Counted from the first letter of the stretch, positions 1 to 7,818 are shown. The stretch is 21,539 bases of DNA from Planctomycetota bacterium (GCA_030740295.1 JASLXP010000747.1:1-21539); one strand, 5' to 3'. Notes: a model not told the origin generated them from the sequence alone. Numbers and translations: made by a program.

Positions 1-558
1 GACCCTTTTCGCGTGCTCATCTCCTGTATCATCAGCTTGCGCACCAAGGATGAGGTCACCTCTGCCGCGTCCAGGCGGCTGTTCGCCAGGGCAGATACTC
101 CTCGAAAGATGTTGAAGCTGGAAGAGGACCAGATTGCCGACCTCATCTATCCCGCGGGCTTTTATCGCAACAAGGCCGCCTCCATTCGCGCCATCTGTGA
201 AGTGTTGATTACCGAACACAAAGGCAAAGTGCCGGACACGATCGACGAGCTCGTAAAGCTGAAAGGAGTCGGCCGCAAGACCGCCAATCTCGTCGTAACC
301 ATGGGCTTCAACAAGCCCGGCATCTGTGTAGACATCCACGTTCATCGGATCAGCAACCGCTGGGGTTACATCGAGACGAACTCGCCCGATGAATCGGAGA
401 CCGCTTTGCGAGGGAGCCTGCCCCGGCGGCATTGGATTTCCTACAACGACCTGCTCGTCACTTTTGGCCAGAATGTCTGCGTGCCGGTCTCACCTAAGTG
501 TACTCAATGTCCGCTTGAGGAGTTGTGCCCGAAAGTTGGCGTGGGCAAGCATCGATAG
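1..558 (+). CDS. nth: Endonuclease III, 5' end missing
   Basis: DNA glycosylase/AP lyase of base-excision repair that removes oxidised pyrimidines. The reading frame is open from base 1, so the true start lies upstream; the remaining 185 codons hold most of the enzyme. The helix-hairpin-helix motif [13 protein letters not shown] lies near 256-294, with the family's catalytic lysine at about 277. The catalytic aspartate is in VDIHVHRI (codon at 331). The C-terminal iron-sulfur loop has four cysteines in the classic C-x6-C-x2-C-x5-C spacing (codons at 478, 499, 508 and 526). All these catalytic and cluster residues are intact. It is followed by the promoter and riboswitch of the B12 operon and is probably a separate transcript. 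MutY is a less likely alternative because the protein ends just after the iron-sulfur loop. Confidence 0.95.
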   Translation, partial: DPFRVLISCIISLRTKDEVTSAASRRLFARADTPRKMLKLEEDQIADLIYPAGFYRNKAASIRAICEVLITEHKGKVPDTIDELVKLKGVGRKTANLVVTMGFNKPGICVDIHVHRISNRWGYIETNSPDESETALRGSLPRRHWISYNDLLVTFGQNVCVPVSPKCTQCPLEELCPKVGVGKHR

Positions 559-593
559 AGAATTAAATTTTTGGGATGTTGGAATGACGCAGC

Positions 594-621
594 TTGACTC
601 CCGAATCTGCCTCAATAAACT
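594..621 (+). promoter_or_regulatory. Possible sigma-70-type promoter for the B12 operon
   Basis: TTGACT at 594-599 matches the -35 consensus at five of six positions. TAAACT at 616-621 matches the -10 consensus at four of six, with a 16-base spacer. Transcription would start near 628, just before the first paired element of the cobalamin riboswitch at 633. The position is what supports the call; the sequence match alone is modest. Confidence 0.4.
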
Positions 622-630
622 ACCCGCCGC

Positions 631-780
631 CTCAGGTGTCCGAGAGGGCTTAATAGGGAACCTCGTGAAAATCGAGGGTGGTCCCGCCGCTGTAACTGGA
701 AACGAAACCGCATAAGCCACTGGCCAACGATGGCCGGGAAGGCGTGGGAGTAGGTGGTCCGGAAGCCAGAAGACCTGCCT
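631..780 (+). promoter_or_regulatory. Cobalamin riboswitch 1 (upstream of the cobC-like gene)
   Basis: RNA aptamer for adenosylcobalamin or a related cobamide. The conserved elements appear in order: GCCGCTGTAACTGG near 682-695, AAGCCACTG at 715-723, GGGAAGGC at 736-743 and the B12 box AGCCAGAAGACCTGCC at 764-779. CAGGT at 633-637 can pair with ACCTG at 773-777 to close the P1 stem. The aptamer is followed by about 90 bases of leader containing several small hairpins and then a terminator-like hairpin at 874-901, as expected for an expression platform. High cobamide should repress the gene cluster below it. Confidence 0.93.
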
Positions 781-873
781 GGGTAAGTGCGCTGAAAGAC
801 TCTCCGATGAAGAGAGGCGGCGTGCCTCGATCCATTGAGATCGAGTTGAGGAGCTAAGAAGACGGGTGCACTC

Positions 874-901
874 CTCGCAAGATTGTTACTTGCGAGTTTT
901 T
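874..901 (+). terminator. Rho-independent terminator-like hairpin, riboswitch expression platform
   Basis: CTCGCAAG at 874-881 and CTTGCGAG at 889-896 form a perfect 8-bp stem with a 7-base loop, directly followed by TTTTT at 897-901. GAGGAG at 848-853 can instead pair with CTCCTC at 871-876, which takes away the foot of the terminator's 5' arm; this is a candidate antiterminator. The hairpin ends only four bases before the preferred cobC start (ATG at 905). It also contains the only purine-rich stretch at a usable distance from that ATG, so it could act on translation as well. Confidence 0.75.
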
Positions 902-904
902 GAA

Positions 905-1462
905 ATGACGCGGCTGCTCCTCATTCGCCATGGCGAATCGGTTCTCGGATCGCAGAAACGATACGCCGGCCACACGGACACACCCCTCACTGATGCTGGC
1001 CGCAGTCAGATCCTCCGACTGCGAGGGCAATTCAAGCAGAGCAATGTTGATCGCATCTATTCGAGCGACCTGATCCGGTGCCGGCAGACGGCAGCCATCC
1101 TTGCCCCGGATCAGGAAATCGCCTGTTCCGAGCAGCTCCGGGAACTCAATTTCGGAACTTGGGAAGGCAGGACCGCAGAGGAGTGTGCCGCACTGGACCC
1201 CGCTCACTTCCGCCGCTGGATGGAAGACCCGGTCTCCGTTTCGCCCCCCAGTGGGGAGTCCCTCGAGCATCTTTCCGAACGCGTTAATGACTTCGTTGAG
1301 GAACTGTCCAGGCGCTTCCCTGAACAGACCATTGCTCTAGTCATGCACGGCGGGCCGATCCGGACATTACTGGTCACGGATATCGCCGACTTCTGGAGCG
1401 TCTCTGTGCCGCTGGCCGCCTTTATCGAGTGCCCGGAAAGGAGGTGCATCGGCATACATTAG
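905..1462 (+). CDS. cobC: Histidine phosphatase family protein, probable alpha-ribazole-5'-phosphate phosphatase
   Basis: In cobalamin synthesis CobC removes the phosphate from alpha-ribazole phosphate (or from adenosylcobalamin-5'-phosphate) in the last steps of lower-loop assembly. The protein has 185 residues. It opens with the phosphohistidine signature LLIRHGES (catalytic His9), then RYAGHTDTPLT, the SSDLIRCRQTA segment, LRELNFGTWEG and the second catalytic HGGPIR. The YAGHTD and LRELNFGTWEG forms are typical of CobC/PhpB rather than glycolytic phosphoglycerate mutase, and the riboswitch above and B12 genes below support that role. ATG 905 is preferred because the family fold begins there. 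An in-frame GTG at 866 has a better-placed GAGGAG (848-853), but it would put the terminator hairpin inside the coding region. Other histidine phosphatases cannot be fully excluded. Confidence 0.85.
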   Translation: MTRLLLIRHGESVLGSQKRYAGHTDTPLTDAGRSQILRLRGQFKQSNVDRIYSSDLIRCRQTAAILAPDQEIACSEQLRELNFGTWEGRTAEECAALDPAHFRRWMEDPVSVSPPSGESLEHLSERVNDFVEELSRRFPEQTIALVMHGGPIRTLLVTDIADFWSVSVPLAAFIECPERRCIGIH

Positions 1463-1485
1463 TTGGACTGTGCAGCAAATTGTAC

Positions 1486-1633
1486 GAGCTCCGGATCAAG
1501 GGAAGGAAGTATAAAGCTTCCGCCGCCCCGCGACTGTATTCGGGACGAAAGCCGCATTGAAGCCACTGTCCTGCTGGATGGGAAGGCGCGGCGAATAGGA
1601 CGAACGAGAGCCAGGAGACCTGTTCCAGAGCCG
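1486..1633 (+). promoter_or_regulatory. Cobalamin riboswitch 2 (upstream of btuB)
   Basis: A second, independent cobalamin aptamer between cobC and btuB. Conserved elements in order: GCCGCCCCGCGACTG near 1521-1535, AAGCCACTG at 1560-1568, GGGAAGGC at 1580-1587 and the B12 box GAGCCAGGAGACCTG at 1608-1622. GCTCCGGA at 1488-1495 pairs with TCCAGAGC at 1624-1631 (one mismatch) to close P1. It differs considerably in sequence from riboswitch 1, so it is not a recent tandem copy. No T-run terminator follows; the leader instead ends in a hairpin over the btuB ribosome binding site. Confidence 0.94.
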
Positions 1634-1659
1634 TTGAAATCCGTTTTTGATAGTTTTCA

Positions 1660-1679
1660 TTTTCCTCGAGGGAGGAGAA
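1660..1679 (+). promoter_or_regulatory. Hairpin covering the btuB ribosome binding site
   Basis: TTTTCCTC at 1660-1667 pairs with GAGGAGAA at 1672-1679 (one G-U pair) around a GAGG loop. The 3' arm and loop contain the strong Shine-Dalgarno GGAGGAG (1671-1677) that serves ATG 1688. Folding would hide the ribosome binding site, suggesting control of translation by riboswitch 2. How the aptamer would switch this stem is not evident from the sequence alone. Confidence 0.5.
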
Positions 1680-1687
1680 AAGGACAT

Positions 1688-3616
1688 ATGATGAGAAATT
1701 CAGGATTATCAGGGACCGGGCTCGTGCTCATGGCGCTGGCCGTTCCGGGCGTGACAGGGATTTGCGAGGCTCAGGAGGAGGCCGGCACCGAACTGCCGGC
1801 AGTCGTAGTAACCGCCTCGCGGCTGGAAGAGAAGGCGGAGGACGTGGCGAGTACCACAACAGTCATCAGATCGTCGGACATGAGGGCCAGGCAGCAGCGC
1901 AAAGTGCTGGACGCTCTGCGGGATGTGCCGGCCCTGGATGTCGTTCAGACGGGGCCCAAAGGGAGCCGGACTTCTGTCTACATCCGGGGTTCAAATTCCG
2001 AACATACGCTGGTCCTGATTGACGGCGTAGAGGTAAATGAAGCGATATCTTCGGGGCGCACCTTCGACTTCGCTCAACTGACGGATGATAACATCGACCG
2101 CATCGAAGTGGTCCGGGGCCCGCAGAGCGTTCTGTATGGATCGGACGCCATCGGTGGGGTGATCAACATCATCACGAAAAAAGGCCGCGGCGATCCGAGA
2201 GTCAGTTTGCGCGCCGAGGGCGGGTCTTTTGGTACTTACGGTACAAGCGCGAATGTCGGCGCAGGGTCAGACAGAATGAATTTCACCGTCGGCGTTTCCA
2301 GGTCAGAGACGGACGGGATCTCCTCTGCCGACGAGGCTCTTGGGAATACGGAAGATGATGGCTACGAAAACACGACGTTCTCCACTCGGCTGGGCGTCAC
2401 CCCAACAGAATTCTTTGAGATGAACTTTTTTGCCAGGTTCATGGATTCCGAGGCCGAAATCGACAACGGAAGCGGGGTCCGAGACGATCCCAATAACACG
2501 GTAAAACGGACCCAGTGGCACCTCAAATTTGAGCCTTCCCTGCGGCTGTTTGACGGGATTTGGGAACAGAAACTGGGCGTGGGCCTGACCGAGGTCAATC
2601 GCGAGAACAACAACCTGCAGGATACCGCGCATCCGGACGATTTAACTCTCAGTAATTTTGACTCACGGATTCTAGACATCGACTGGCAGCACAACTTCTA
2701 TATCCATGAAAGCAATACCCTCACGCTGGGCGCGGAAACTGAAGAGGATGCAGGAGAGTCTTTTTTCCGCTCGGAAAGTGCTTTCGGTCCCTTTACCAGC
2801 GTCTTTAATGAGAGAAAGGTACGCACCTGGGGCTTCTATGGACAGGACAAGATTACGATAGGGGAGAATTTCACTGGCACCGCCGGAATACGCGTGGATG
2901 ATCACGAGGAGTTTGGCACGCGTCTGACCTATCGCGTGACCAGCGCCTATCGCTTTGTCGATGCCGGCACCAGAATTCGGGCTACGTTGGGCACTGGCTT
3001 CAAATCCCCTTCTCTGTTCCAACTTTTCTCATCATTTGGCGACCCGAATTTAAGGCCGGAAAAAAGCCTGGGGTGGGACATCGGTGTCGACCAGGAGCTT
3101 TGGGACAAGCTGACCGTTGGAATCACTTTCTTCCACAACGATTTTGAAAACCTGATCGAGTTTGACAGCGGAACAAGTCGGTTCGGGAACGTGGTCGAGG
3201 CCAAGTCTCAGGGCATCGAGATCGCTGCCAGCATGAATCCCCTCGATAACCTGGCGCTCCAACTCAGTTATACCTACCTCGACACCGAGGATGAGTCTAC
3301 CGGGCTGAACCTGACTCGGCGGGCCGAACACAAGGTGAACCTCCAGAGCAATTATCGCTTTACGGAGCGAGGCGCCGTCAACCTGAATCTGCATTACGTG
3401 GGCGAGCGGGATAACGACGATTTTTCCACCTCCCCATCCACTCGCGTCGTTCTTGATGACTATTTCCTGGTCAACCTGGGGGCGTCATACGATATAAGTG
3501 AGAACCTTCAGCTCTTTGGCCGAATCGAGAATCTCACGGACGAGGAATATCAGGAAGTGCTGGGTTTTGGCGTGCCGGGCATCGCTGGCTACTTTGGGAT
3601 CGAAGCGAGATTCTAA
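1688..3616 (+). CDS. btuB: TonB-dependent vitamin B12 outer-membrane receptor
   Basis: Outer-membrane beta-barrel that takes up cobalamins and other corrinoids using energy from TonB-ExbB-ExbD. The protein has 642 residues, close to the usual BtuB length. Residues 1-28 form a signal peptide. ELPAVVVTASR at 35-45 resembles a TonB box, and it is followed by the plug domain with TSVYIRGSNS, VLIDGVEVN, IDRIEVVRGPQSVLYGSDAIGGVINI. The barrel ends in the aromatic-terminated strand GYFGIEARF with a final Phe, as required for BAM insertion. The frame is open back to 1463, but ATG 1688 has GGAGGAG ten bases upstream and a signal peptide directly after it; the upstream part is the riboswitch. The riboswitch above and btuF/D/C below make B12 the most likely substrate. 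Confidence 0.93.
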   Translation: MMRNSGLSGTGLVLMALAVPGVTGICEAQEEAGTELPAVVVTASRLEEKAEDVASTTTVIRSSDMRARQQRKVLDALRDVPALDVVQTGPKGSRTSVYIRGSNSEHTLVLIDGVEVNEAISSGRTFDFAQLTDDNIDRIEVVRGPQSVLYGSDAIGGVINIITKKGRGDPRVSLRAEGGSFGTYGTSANVGAGSDRMNFTVGVSRSETDGISSADEALGNTEDDGYENTTFSTRLGVTPTEFFEMNFFARFMDSEAEIDNGSGVRDDPNNTVKRTQWHLKFEPSLRLFDGIWEQKLGVGLTEVNRENNNLQDTAHPDDLTLSNFDSRILDIDWQHNFYIHESNTLTLGAETEEDAGESFFRSESAFGPFTSVFNERKVRTWGFYGQDKITIGENFTGTAGIRVDDHEEFGTRLTYRVTSAYRFVDAGTRIRATLGTGFKSPSLFQLFSSFGDPNLRPEKSLGWDIGVDQELWDKLTVGITFFHNDFENLIEFDSGTSRFGNVVEAKSQGIEIAASMNPLDNLALQLSYTYLDTEDESTGLNLTRRAEHKVNLQSNYRFTERGAVNLNLHYVGERDNDDFSTSPSTRVVLDDYFLVNLGASYDISENLQLFGRIENLTDEEYQEVLGFGVPGIAGYFGIEARF

Positions 3617-3636
3617 TCCTGTCGGAGAAACGACGG

Positions 3637-4581
3637 ATGAAGGTATCGAAACTTGTCTTGCCGGGGATCATCCTGGCGTCTTTTGCTGCAAGCTACACTG
3701 CCAATCACTGGCTCCCTGAGTCGGCGATTGGCAGGCCTTCGCCGGAAGAGACATCTTCCCCTGCAGGAGGTCCGGCCTCTGCCAGCCGAATTGTATCTCT
3801 TGCACCAAGCATCACTGAGATTCTTTTCGCCATCGGCGTGGGTGAGCGCGTGGTCGGTGTTACCCGCTATTGCGATTATCCGCCGGCAGCCCTGAGCAGA
3901 GAGAAAGTCGGCGGATATTACGAACCGAATTACGAGGCTATCCTGGCCCTGCAACCGGACCTGATCTTCGCTTTGCCCGAGCACAATGAGGTGATCAAGC
4001 AACTCGATAACCTGGGTCTCAACAGTCTGCGCACCGATCACCGAACTGTCTCGGGGATTATGAATTCCATCGCCAGAATTGGGGAGGCCACCGGTGCAGA
4101 TAAGGAAGCGAAAGCGCTCCGGGCTCGCCTGAAATCGCGGGTAGACAATGTCCGGACAAAGGTCGAGGGCCGTCCCCGCACCCGCGTACTTGTATCCATC
4201 GGTCGAAAAGTAAATGAGGGTACCATCAGCAGGGCTACCGCCTGCGGATCGAAGAGCTACTACGGCGATCTCATCAGGATTGCCGGTGGTGAGAATGTTT
4301 ATACCGGTGATGCAGGCTATCCTAACGTTTCCACTGAGGGGATCCTTGCCATGGATCCGGATGTCATAATTGACCTGGTATCCGATATGGAAGAGCGTGG
4401 TCTTACTGCAGAGGGCATCCTGGCCGAATGGTCATCGATTCAGAGTCTATCAGCGGTCCGGAACAATCGTGTTCACGTGCTCGGAGGAGATCACCTGATT
4501 GTCCCCGGGCCGAGGTTTATTCGTCTGCTGGAAGATCTGGCATGGGCCATCCATCCGGAGTTAGCGTGGAAACGGCAGTAG
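3637..4581 (+). CDS. btuF: Periplasmic cobalamin-binding protein of the BtuCDF ABC importer
   Basis: Captures corrinoid in the periplasm and delivers it to BtuCD. The 314-residue protein starts with a hydrophobic export signal (about residues 5-22). I see no lipobox cysteine, so it is probably soluble or held by an uncleaved signal anchor. The binding-protein fold begins near residue 50 with RIVSLAPSITEILFAIG and includes VGVTRYCDYPPAA, YYEPNYEAILALQPDLIFA, a long bridging helix near 120-150, and the second lobe with GGENVYTG, STEGILAMDPDVIID and VPGPRF. The CDYP motif is common in B12-type rather than siderophore-type binding proteins. It starts 20 bases after btuB with CGGAG upstream. Confidence 0.9.
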   Translation: MKVSKLVLPGIILASFAASYTANHWLPESAIGRPSPEETSSPAGGPASASRIVSLAPSITEILFAIGVGERVVGVTRYCDYPPAALSREKVGGYYEPNYEAILALQPDLIFALPEHNEVIKQLDNLGLNSLRTDHRTVSGIMNSIARIGEATGADKEAKALRARLKSRVDNVRTKVEGRPRTRVLVSIGRKVNEGTISRATACGSKSYYGDLIRIAGGENVYTGDAGYPNVSTEGILAMDPDVIIDLVSDMEERGLTAEGILAEWSSIQSLSAVRNNRVHVLGGDHLIVPGPRFIRLLEDLAWAIHPELAWKRQ

Positions 4582-4641
4582 ATACCATGCGTTGGGACCT
4601 CGTCCCGCAGTTGACCATCAGCCAGTAAATGGGGGAGTCTC

Positions 4642-5433
4642 TTGTCCGCCGAATCCGTTCTGATCGAACTTCGCGATTTTTCATTCAGCTTCGGCGAACG
4701 AAGAGTCCTCGAGGATATTTCCATGTCGATCGGAAAAGGTGAGTTTGTCTGCATCATCGGCCCCAATGGCGCGGGGAAGACGACACTGATCAAATGCCTG
4801 AATCGGATCTGGCGCGGGGGCAGTGGCGGCATCTCAATCGCCGGGAAGCCACTGAACCATTACTCCCAGGGCGAGCTAGCCCGTTTACTTGCCTACGTGC
4901 CCCAGGCAGATGGGCGTACCGCGCCTTTTACGGTCTATGAATTTGTCATGATGGGACGTTATCCGTACCTCGATGCGTTCAGCTCGATACGAAGTGAGGA
5001 TGATAAAGTGATCCGCAAAGCGATGGAAACGACGGGCACGTCGGACTTTGCAGAAAGGTTCTTCGATACACTCAGCGGCGGCGAACGGCAGAAGGTCTTT
5101 CTCGCCGCGGCTCTGGCACAGCAGGGAAGCATGCTGCTCCTGGACGAACCCACGACTTTTCTCGACCCGAGACATCAGATCGAAATCAACCGCACACTGA
5201 AAAGAGTCAATCAGGAAGACGGCGTGACCATTCTGAGCGCCACCCACGATATTAACAGCGGCCTGGGGATCGCCGAACGCATCATCGCCCTCAAGGCCGG
5301 CAAGATCATTTTCGACGGCCCAGGGGATGTACTGGCGGGCACGAATGTGCTCCGAGATCTGTATGACCACGATTTCTTGATCACGCAGCATCCCAAGACG
5401 GGCAAACCTATGATCCTGCCGGAGGAAGATTGA
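4642..5433 (+). CDS. btuD: Cobalamin ABC transporter ATP-binding protein
   Basis: ATPase subunit that drives corrinoid import. The 263-residue protein has a Walker A GPNGAGKT at 40-47, a Q-loop around VPQAD at 86-90, the ABC signature LSGGERQKV at 144-152, Walker B MLLLDEPT at 164-171 and the H-loop ATHD at 200-203. All nucleotide-binding residues are intact. The start is TTG at 4642, four bases after the run GGGGGAG (4631-4637); the nearby ATG at 4629 is in another frame. The TTG start and tight spacing may lower expression relative to neighbours. The family also serves iron-siderophore transport, but the operon points to B12. Confidence 0.92.
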   Translation: MSAESVLIELRDFSFSFGERRVLEDISMSIGKGEFVCIIGPNGAGKTTLIKCLNRIWRGGSGGISIAGKPLNHYSQGELARLLAYVPQADGRTAPFTVYEFVMMGRYPYLDAFSSIRSEDDKVIRKAMETTGTSDFAERFFDTLSGGERQKVFLAAALAQQGSMLLLDEPTTFLDPRHQIEINRTLKRVNQEDGVTILSATHDINSGLGIAERIIALKAGKIIFDGPGDVLAGTNVLRDLYDHDFLITQHPKTGKPMILPEED

Positions 5434-5440
5434 GGTTACC

Positions 5441-6445
5441 ATGAGTCGACACCGGTTTTGGATTCTGACCGCGATAGCGATGGTTTCGCTGGCGGTTGTC
5501 GTGATCGCGCCGTTCATCGGCATTATCTCCACTCCCCCGCGTGTCCTGTGGGGCGATAATGGGAGCGAACTGGCCGCTGATGTTTTCTGGCGCTTGCGGC
5601 TGCCTCGCGTCGCGCTGGGGTTCCTGGCCGGCGCCGCTTTGGCGGCGGCCGGCATGGCATTCCAGGCGATGTTCCGGAATGCACTGGCCACACCATTCAC
5701 ACTGGGTGTTTCCAGCGGTGCGGCCCTCGGAGCTACCCTCTGCATCCACCTGGGATGGAGCTTTTCGATCCTTGGTGTTTCCGCCGTCTCTCTATCCGCC
5801 TTTTTCGGCGCGCTGGGTTCGTTGATGATCGTTTACGGCATCACCTTGTGCAGGAGCGGATTCTCCACAACTACGATGCTCCTGGCCGGGGTGGCTGTCA
5901 GCCTCTTTTTCTCGAGCCTGATTCTGTTCATGCAATACATGACCGACCTGACCAGCTCATTCCGTATACTGCGCTGGCTGATGGGCGGGATGGAGGTCGT
6001 CGGATTCAGGGCCGTGACCAGCGCCTTCCCTTTCGTGGTGTCCGGGGTTGCCGTCGTCTTTTACTTTGCACGGGAGCTGAATCTCTTTGCCGTGGGCGAT
6101 GATTTCGCTGTCAGCCGTGGGGTAGACGCTACCCGGACAAAGACGGCCCTCTTTCTTGCGACAACACTCATGGTCGGCGGCGTAGTAGCGCTTTGCGGCC
6201 CCATCGGATTCATAGGTATGATGGCGCCGCACATCTGCCGGTTGATGATCGGCTCGGAACATCGTTACCTCTTGCCGGCGACTGTTCTCTTCGGTGGGAT
6301 GTTTCTGGTCCTCTGCGATTTGCTCGCCCGTATGTTGATCGCGCCGGCAGAGATCCCCGTCGGAGTCATTACCGCTCTGTTGGGAGGGCCTTTCTTCGTG
6401 TGGCTCCTCCTGCGGCGGTCGTCTTCGGGAGCTTTTCTGACGTGA
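5441..6445 (+). CDS. btuC: Cobalamin ABC transporter permease (FecCD/BtuC family)
   Basis: Inner-membrane channel subunit of the importer. The 334-residue protein is strongly hydrophobic throughout, consistent with about ten membrane helices. It carries the FecCD-family signatures LPRVALGFLAGAALAAAGMA, the following RNALATPFTLGVSSGA, and GPIGFIGMMAPHICR, near the cytoplasmic coupling region. A GAGG lies a few bases before ATG 5441, and only seven bases separate it from btuD. Order binding protein-ATPase-permease is unusual compared with many permease-first operons but the set is complete. Confidence 0.92.
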   Translation: MSRHRFWILTAIAMVSLAVVVIAPFIGIISTPPRVLWGDNGSELAADVFWRLRLPRVALGFLAGAALAAAGMAFQAMFRNALATPFTLGVSSGAALGATLCIHLGWSFSILGVSAVSLSAFFGALGSLMIVYGITLCRSGFSTTTMLLAGVAVSLFFSSLILFMQYMTDLTSSFRILRWLMGGMEVVGFRAVTSAFPFVVSGVAVVFYFARELNLFAVGDDFAVSRGVDATRTKTALFLATTLMVGGVVALCGPIGFIGMMAPHICRLMIGSEHRYLLPATVLFGGMFLVLCDLLARMLIAPAEIPVGVITALLGGPFFVWLLLRRSSSGAFLT

Positions 6446-6469
6446 CACCATTACCAGGGAGGTAACTTC

Positions 6470-7036
6470 ATGAGGATTACTCGTGTTTATACAGGCTCGG
6501 GTGACGCAGGTACGACCCGGCTGGGCAGCGGAAAGAAAGTGCCGAAGGACCACCCTCGGGTAGTGGCCGCCGGCAGCGTGGACACGGCCAATTCGGCCGT
6601 AGGCTGCGTCCGTTCCGAGCTCGAAGATCCTGAGCTCGATGCTCTTCTCGAGGAGATTCAGCATCGACTATTTGATACAGGTGGAGTCCTCTGCATGGAT
6701 AGTGAGCCGGACCCGCACTTAACCACTGAATTGCGGGACTTCACCGCGCAGCTCGAGCACCAGATGGATCAGTGGATGGAGGAACAGGGGCCACTGGAAG
6801 AATTCATTCTGCCCGGCGGCACACGAGCCGCATCGCTGCTGCATCTTGCACGATGTCAGGTCAGGTCGGCCGAGCAACGGGTGGCCGCCCTGAACCGGAC
6901 AGAGCCTGTGAATCCCGACGCGATGCAGTTTCTAAACCGGCTCAGCGACACACTTTTTGTCATGGCCCGCGAAGCGAATCGTCGTGCCGGTGTTTCAGAT
7001 GTCCTCTGGATGTCTGCAAAGCAGGGGAAGGAGTAG
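6470..7036 (+). CDS. pduO: PduO-type ATP:cob(I)alamin adenosyltransferase
   Basis: Transfers the adenosyl group of ATP to cob(I)alamin or cob(I)inamide, making the coenzyme form needed by CbiZ and by B12-dependent mutases. The 188-residue protein has the N-terminal ATP-binding stretch YTGSGDAGTTRL at 7-18, followed by DTANSAVG, LFDTGGVL, the central FILPGGTRAASLLHLARCQVR (split by the two active-site helices), RSAEQRVAAL and the C-terminal FLNRLSDTLFVMAREANRR. These are hallmarks of the PduO/MMAB trimeric family, not of CobA/BtuR or EutT. A strong AGGGAGGT at 6457-6464 precedes the ATG. Confidence 0.93.
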   Translation: MRITRVYTGSGDAGTTRLGSGKKVPKDHPRVVAAGSVDTANSAVGCVRSELEDPELDALLEEIQHRLFDTGGVLCMDSEPDPHLTTELRDFTAQLEHQMDQWMEEQGPLEEFILPGGTRAASLLHLARCQVRSAEQRVAALNRTEPVNPDAMQFLNRLSDTLFVMAREANRRAGVSDVLWMSAKQGKE

Positions 7037-7037
7037 C

Positions 7038-7057
7038 CACCAGCATCCCTGCTGGTG
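7038..7057 (+). other. Intergenic hairpin between pduO and bluB
   Basis: CACCAGCA at 7038-7045 and TGCTGGTG at 7050-7057 form a perfect 8-bp stem with a TCCC loop, one base after the pduO stop codon. There is no T-run, so it is not an obvious terminator. It may be an mRNA processing or stability element that sets different levels for transport and remodelling genes. Confidence 0.5.
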
Positions 7058-7098
7058 ACGGATCAACGTTTACCAACTTCAAGTAAAGGAGAGCCTCA

Positions 7099-7818
7099 AT
7101 GGACCACACTTTTCCAGACTCATGGCGAGAAGGCGTCTACGAAGCGATATTCAGGCGCAGGGACATTCGGAGTTTTAAACCCGATCCGGTCCCAACCCCG
7201 ATCCTGGCGAAGCTCCTTCAGGCCGCTCACCATGCGCCCTCGGTGGGTTTCATGCAGCCATGGAACTTCATGGTGATTGATGACCTCGCGGTAAGGGAAG
7301 AGATTCAGGCACACGTCGAGGAGGAGCGCATTCGGGCCGCGGAACACTTCGACGAGGAACGAAGGGAGAAATACCTTACATACAAACTCGAAGGTATCCT
7401 GGAGTCGCCTCTCAACATATGTGTGACCTGTGACAGCACCCGGTTCGGGCCGGCGGTCATCGGGCGAAACACCATTCGCGAGACGGATAGCTTCAGTGCC
7501 TGTTGTGCTGTTCAGAATCTTTGGCTGGCAGCACGGGCAGAGGGTATTGGCGTTGGCTGGGTCAGCATCCTGCGCCTTGAACGCCTCCGAGAGATTCTAG
7601 GCATCCCGGACCATGTCTGCCCCGTCGCATACCTCTGCGTCGGCTATGTCCACCAGTTTGACGCAAAGCCGGAGCTCGAGGCCGCGGGCTGGCTGCCGAG
7701 GCTGCCCCTCGAAGAGATAGTTTTTGGCGACCATTGGGGCGACAAACCGGCGCAGCCCCTCGTGGGGGCTTTGGCTGAAAGCGGAGCTCTGCCAGCCAGC
7801 GGAGTGAATGATGTCTGA
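7099..7818 (+). CDS. bluB: 5,6-Dimethylbenzimidazole synthase
   Basis: Flavin-destructase that converts reduced FMN and oxygen to 5,6-dimethylbenzimidazole, the lower base of true vitamin B12. The 239-residue nitroreductase-fold protein has the FMN-binding segment RRRDIRSFKPDPV at 20-32, HHAPSVGFMQPWNF at 45-58, the long lid helix region at about 65-105, and GIGVGWVSIL at 150-159. Asp22 and Ser157 are spaced exactly like the functionally important Asp32 and Ser167 reported for the Sinorhizobium enzyme, which supports BluB over an ordinary nitroreductase. It has AAAGGAGA upstream, and its end overlaps the start of cbiZ. The reaction needs oxygen, so the host is likely aerobic or microaerobic at least at times. 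Confidence 0.93.
   Translation: MDHTFPDSWREGVYEAIFRRRDIRSFKPDPVPTPILAKLLQAAHHAPSVGFMQPWNFMVIDDLAVREEIQAHVEEERIRAAEHFDEERREKYLTYKLEGILESPLNICVTCDSTRFGPAVIGRNTIRETDSFSACCAVQNLWLAARAEGIGVGWVSILRLERLREILGIPDHVCPVAYLCVGYVHQFDAKPELEAAGWLPRLPLEEIVFGDHWGDKPAQPLVGALAESGALPASGVNDV

Noticed and set aside
866..904. GTG 866 as the cobC start, with GAGGAG upstream
   Set aside because: It would add 13 residues before the family's usual MTRLLLIRHGE start and place the riboswitch terminator inside the coding region. Kept as an alternative only.
1463..1687. Long N-terminal extension of the btuB frame
   Set aside because: The extension translates the riboswitch; the strong ribosome binding site and signal peptide are at 1688.
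4885..5745. 286-codon minus-strand frame opposite btuD/btuC
   Set aside because: It lies fully opposite well-supported ABC transporter genes and its protein has no coherent domain or hydrophobic pattern.
5957..6664. 235-codon minus-strand frame opposite btuC and pduO
   Set aside because: Low-complexity Arg/His/Pro-rich translation typical of an antisense shadow in GC-rich DNA.
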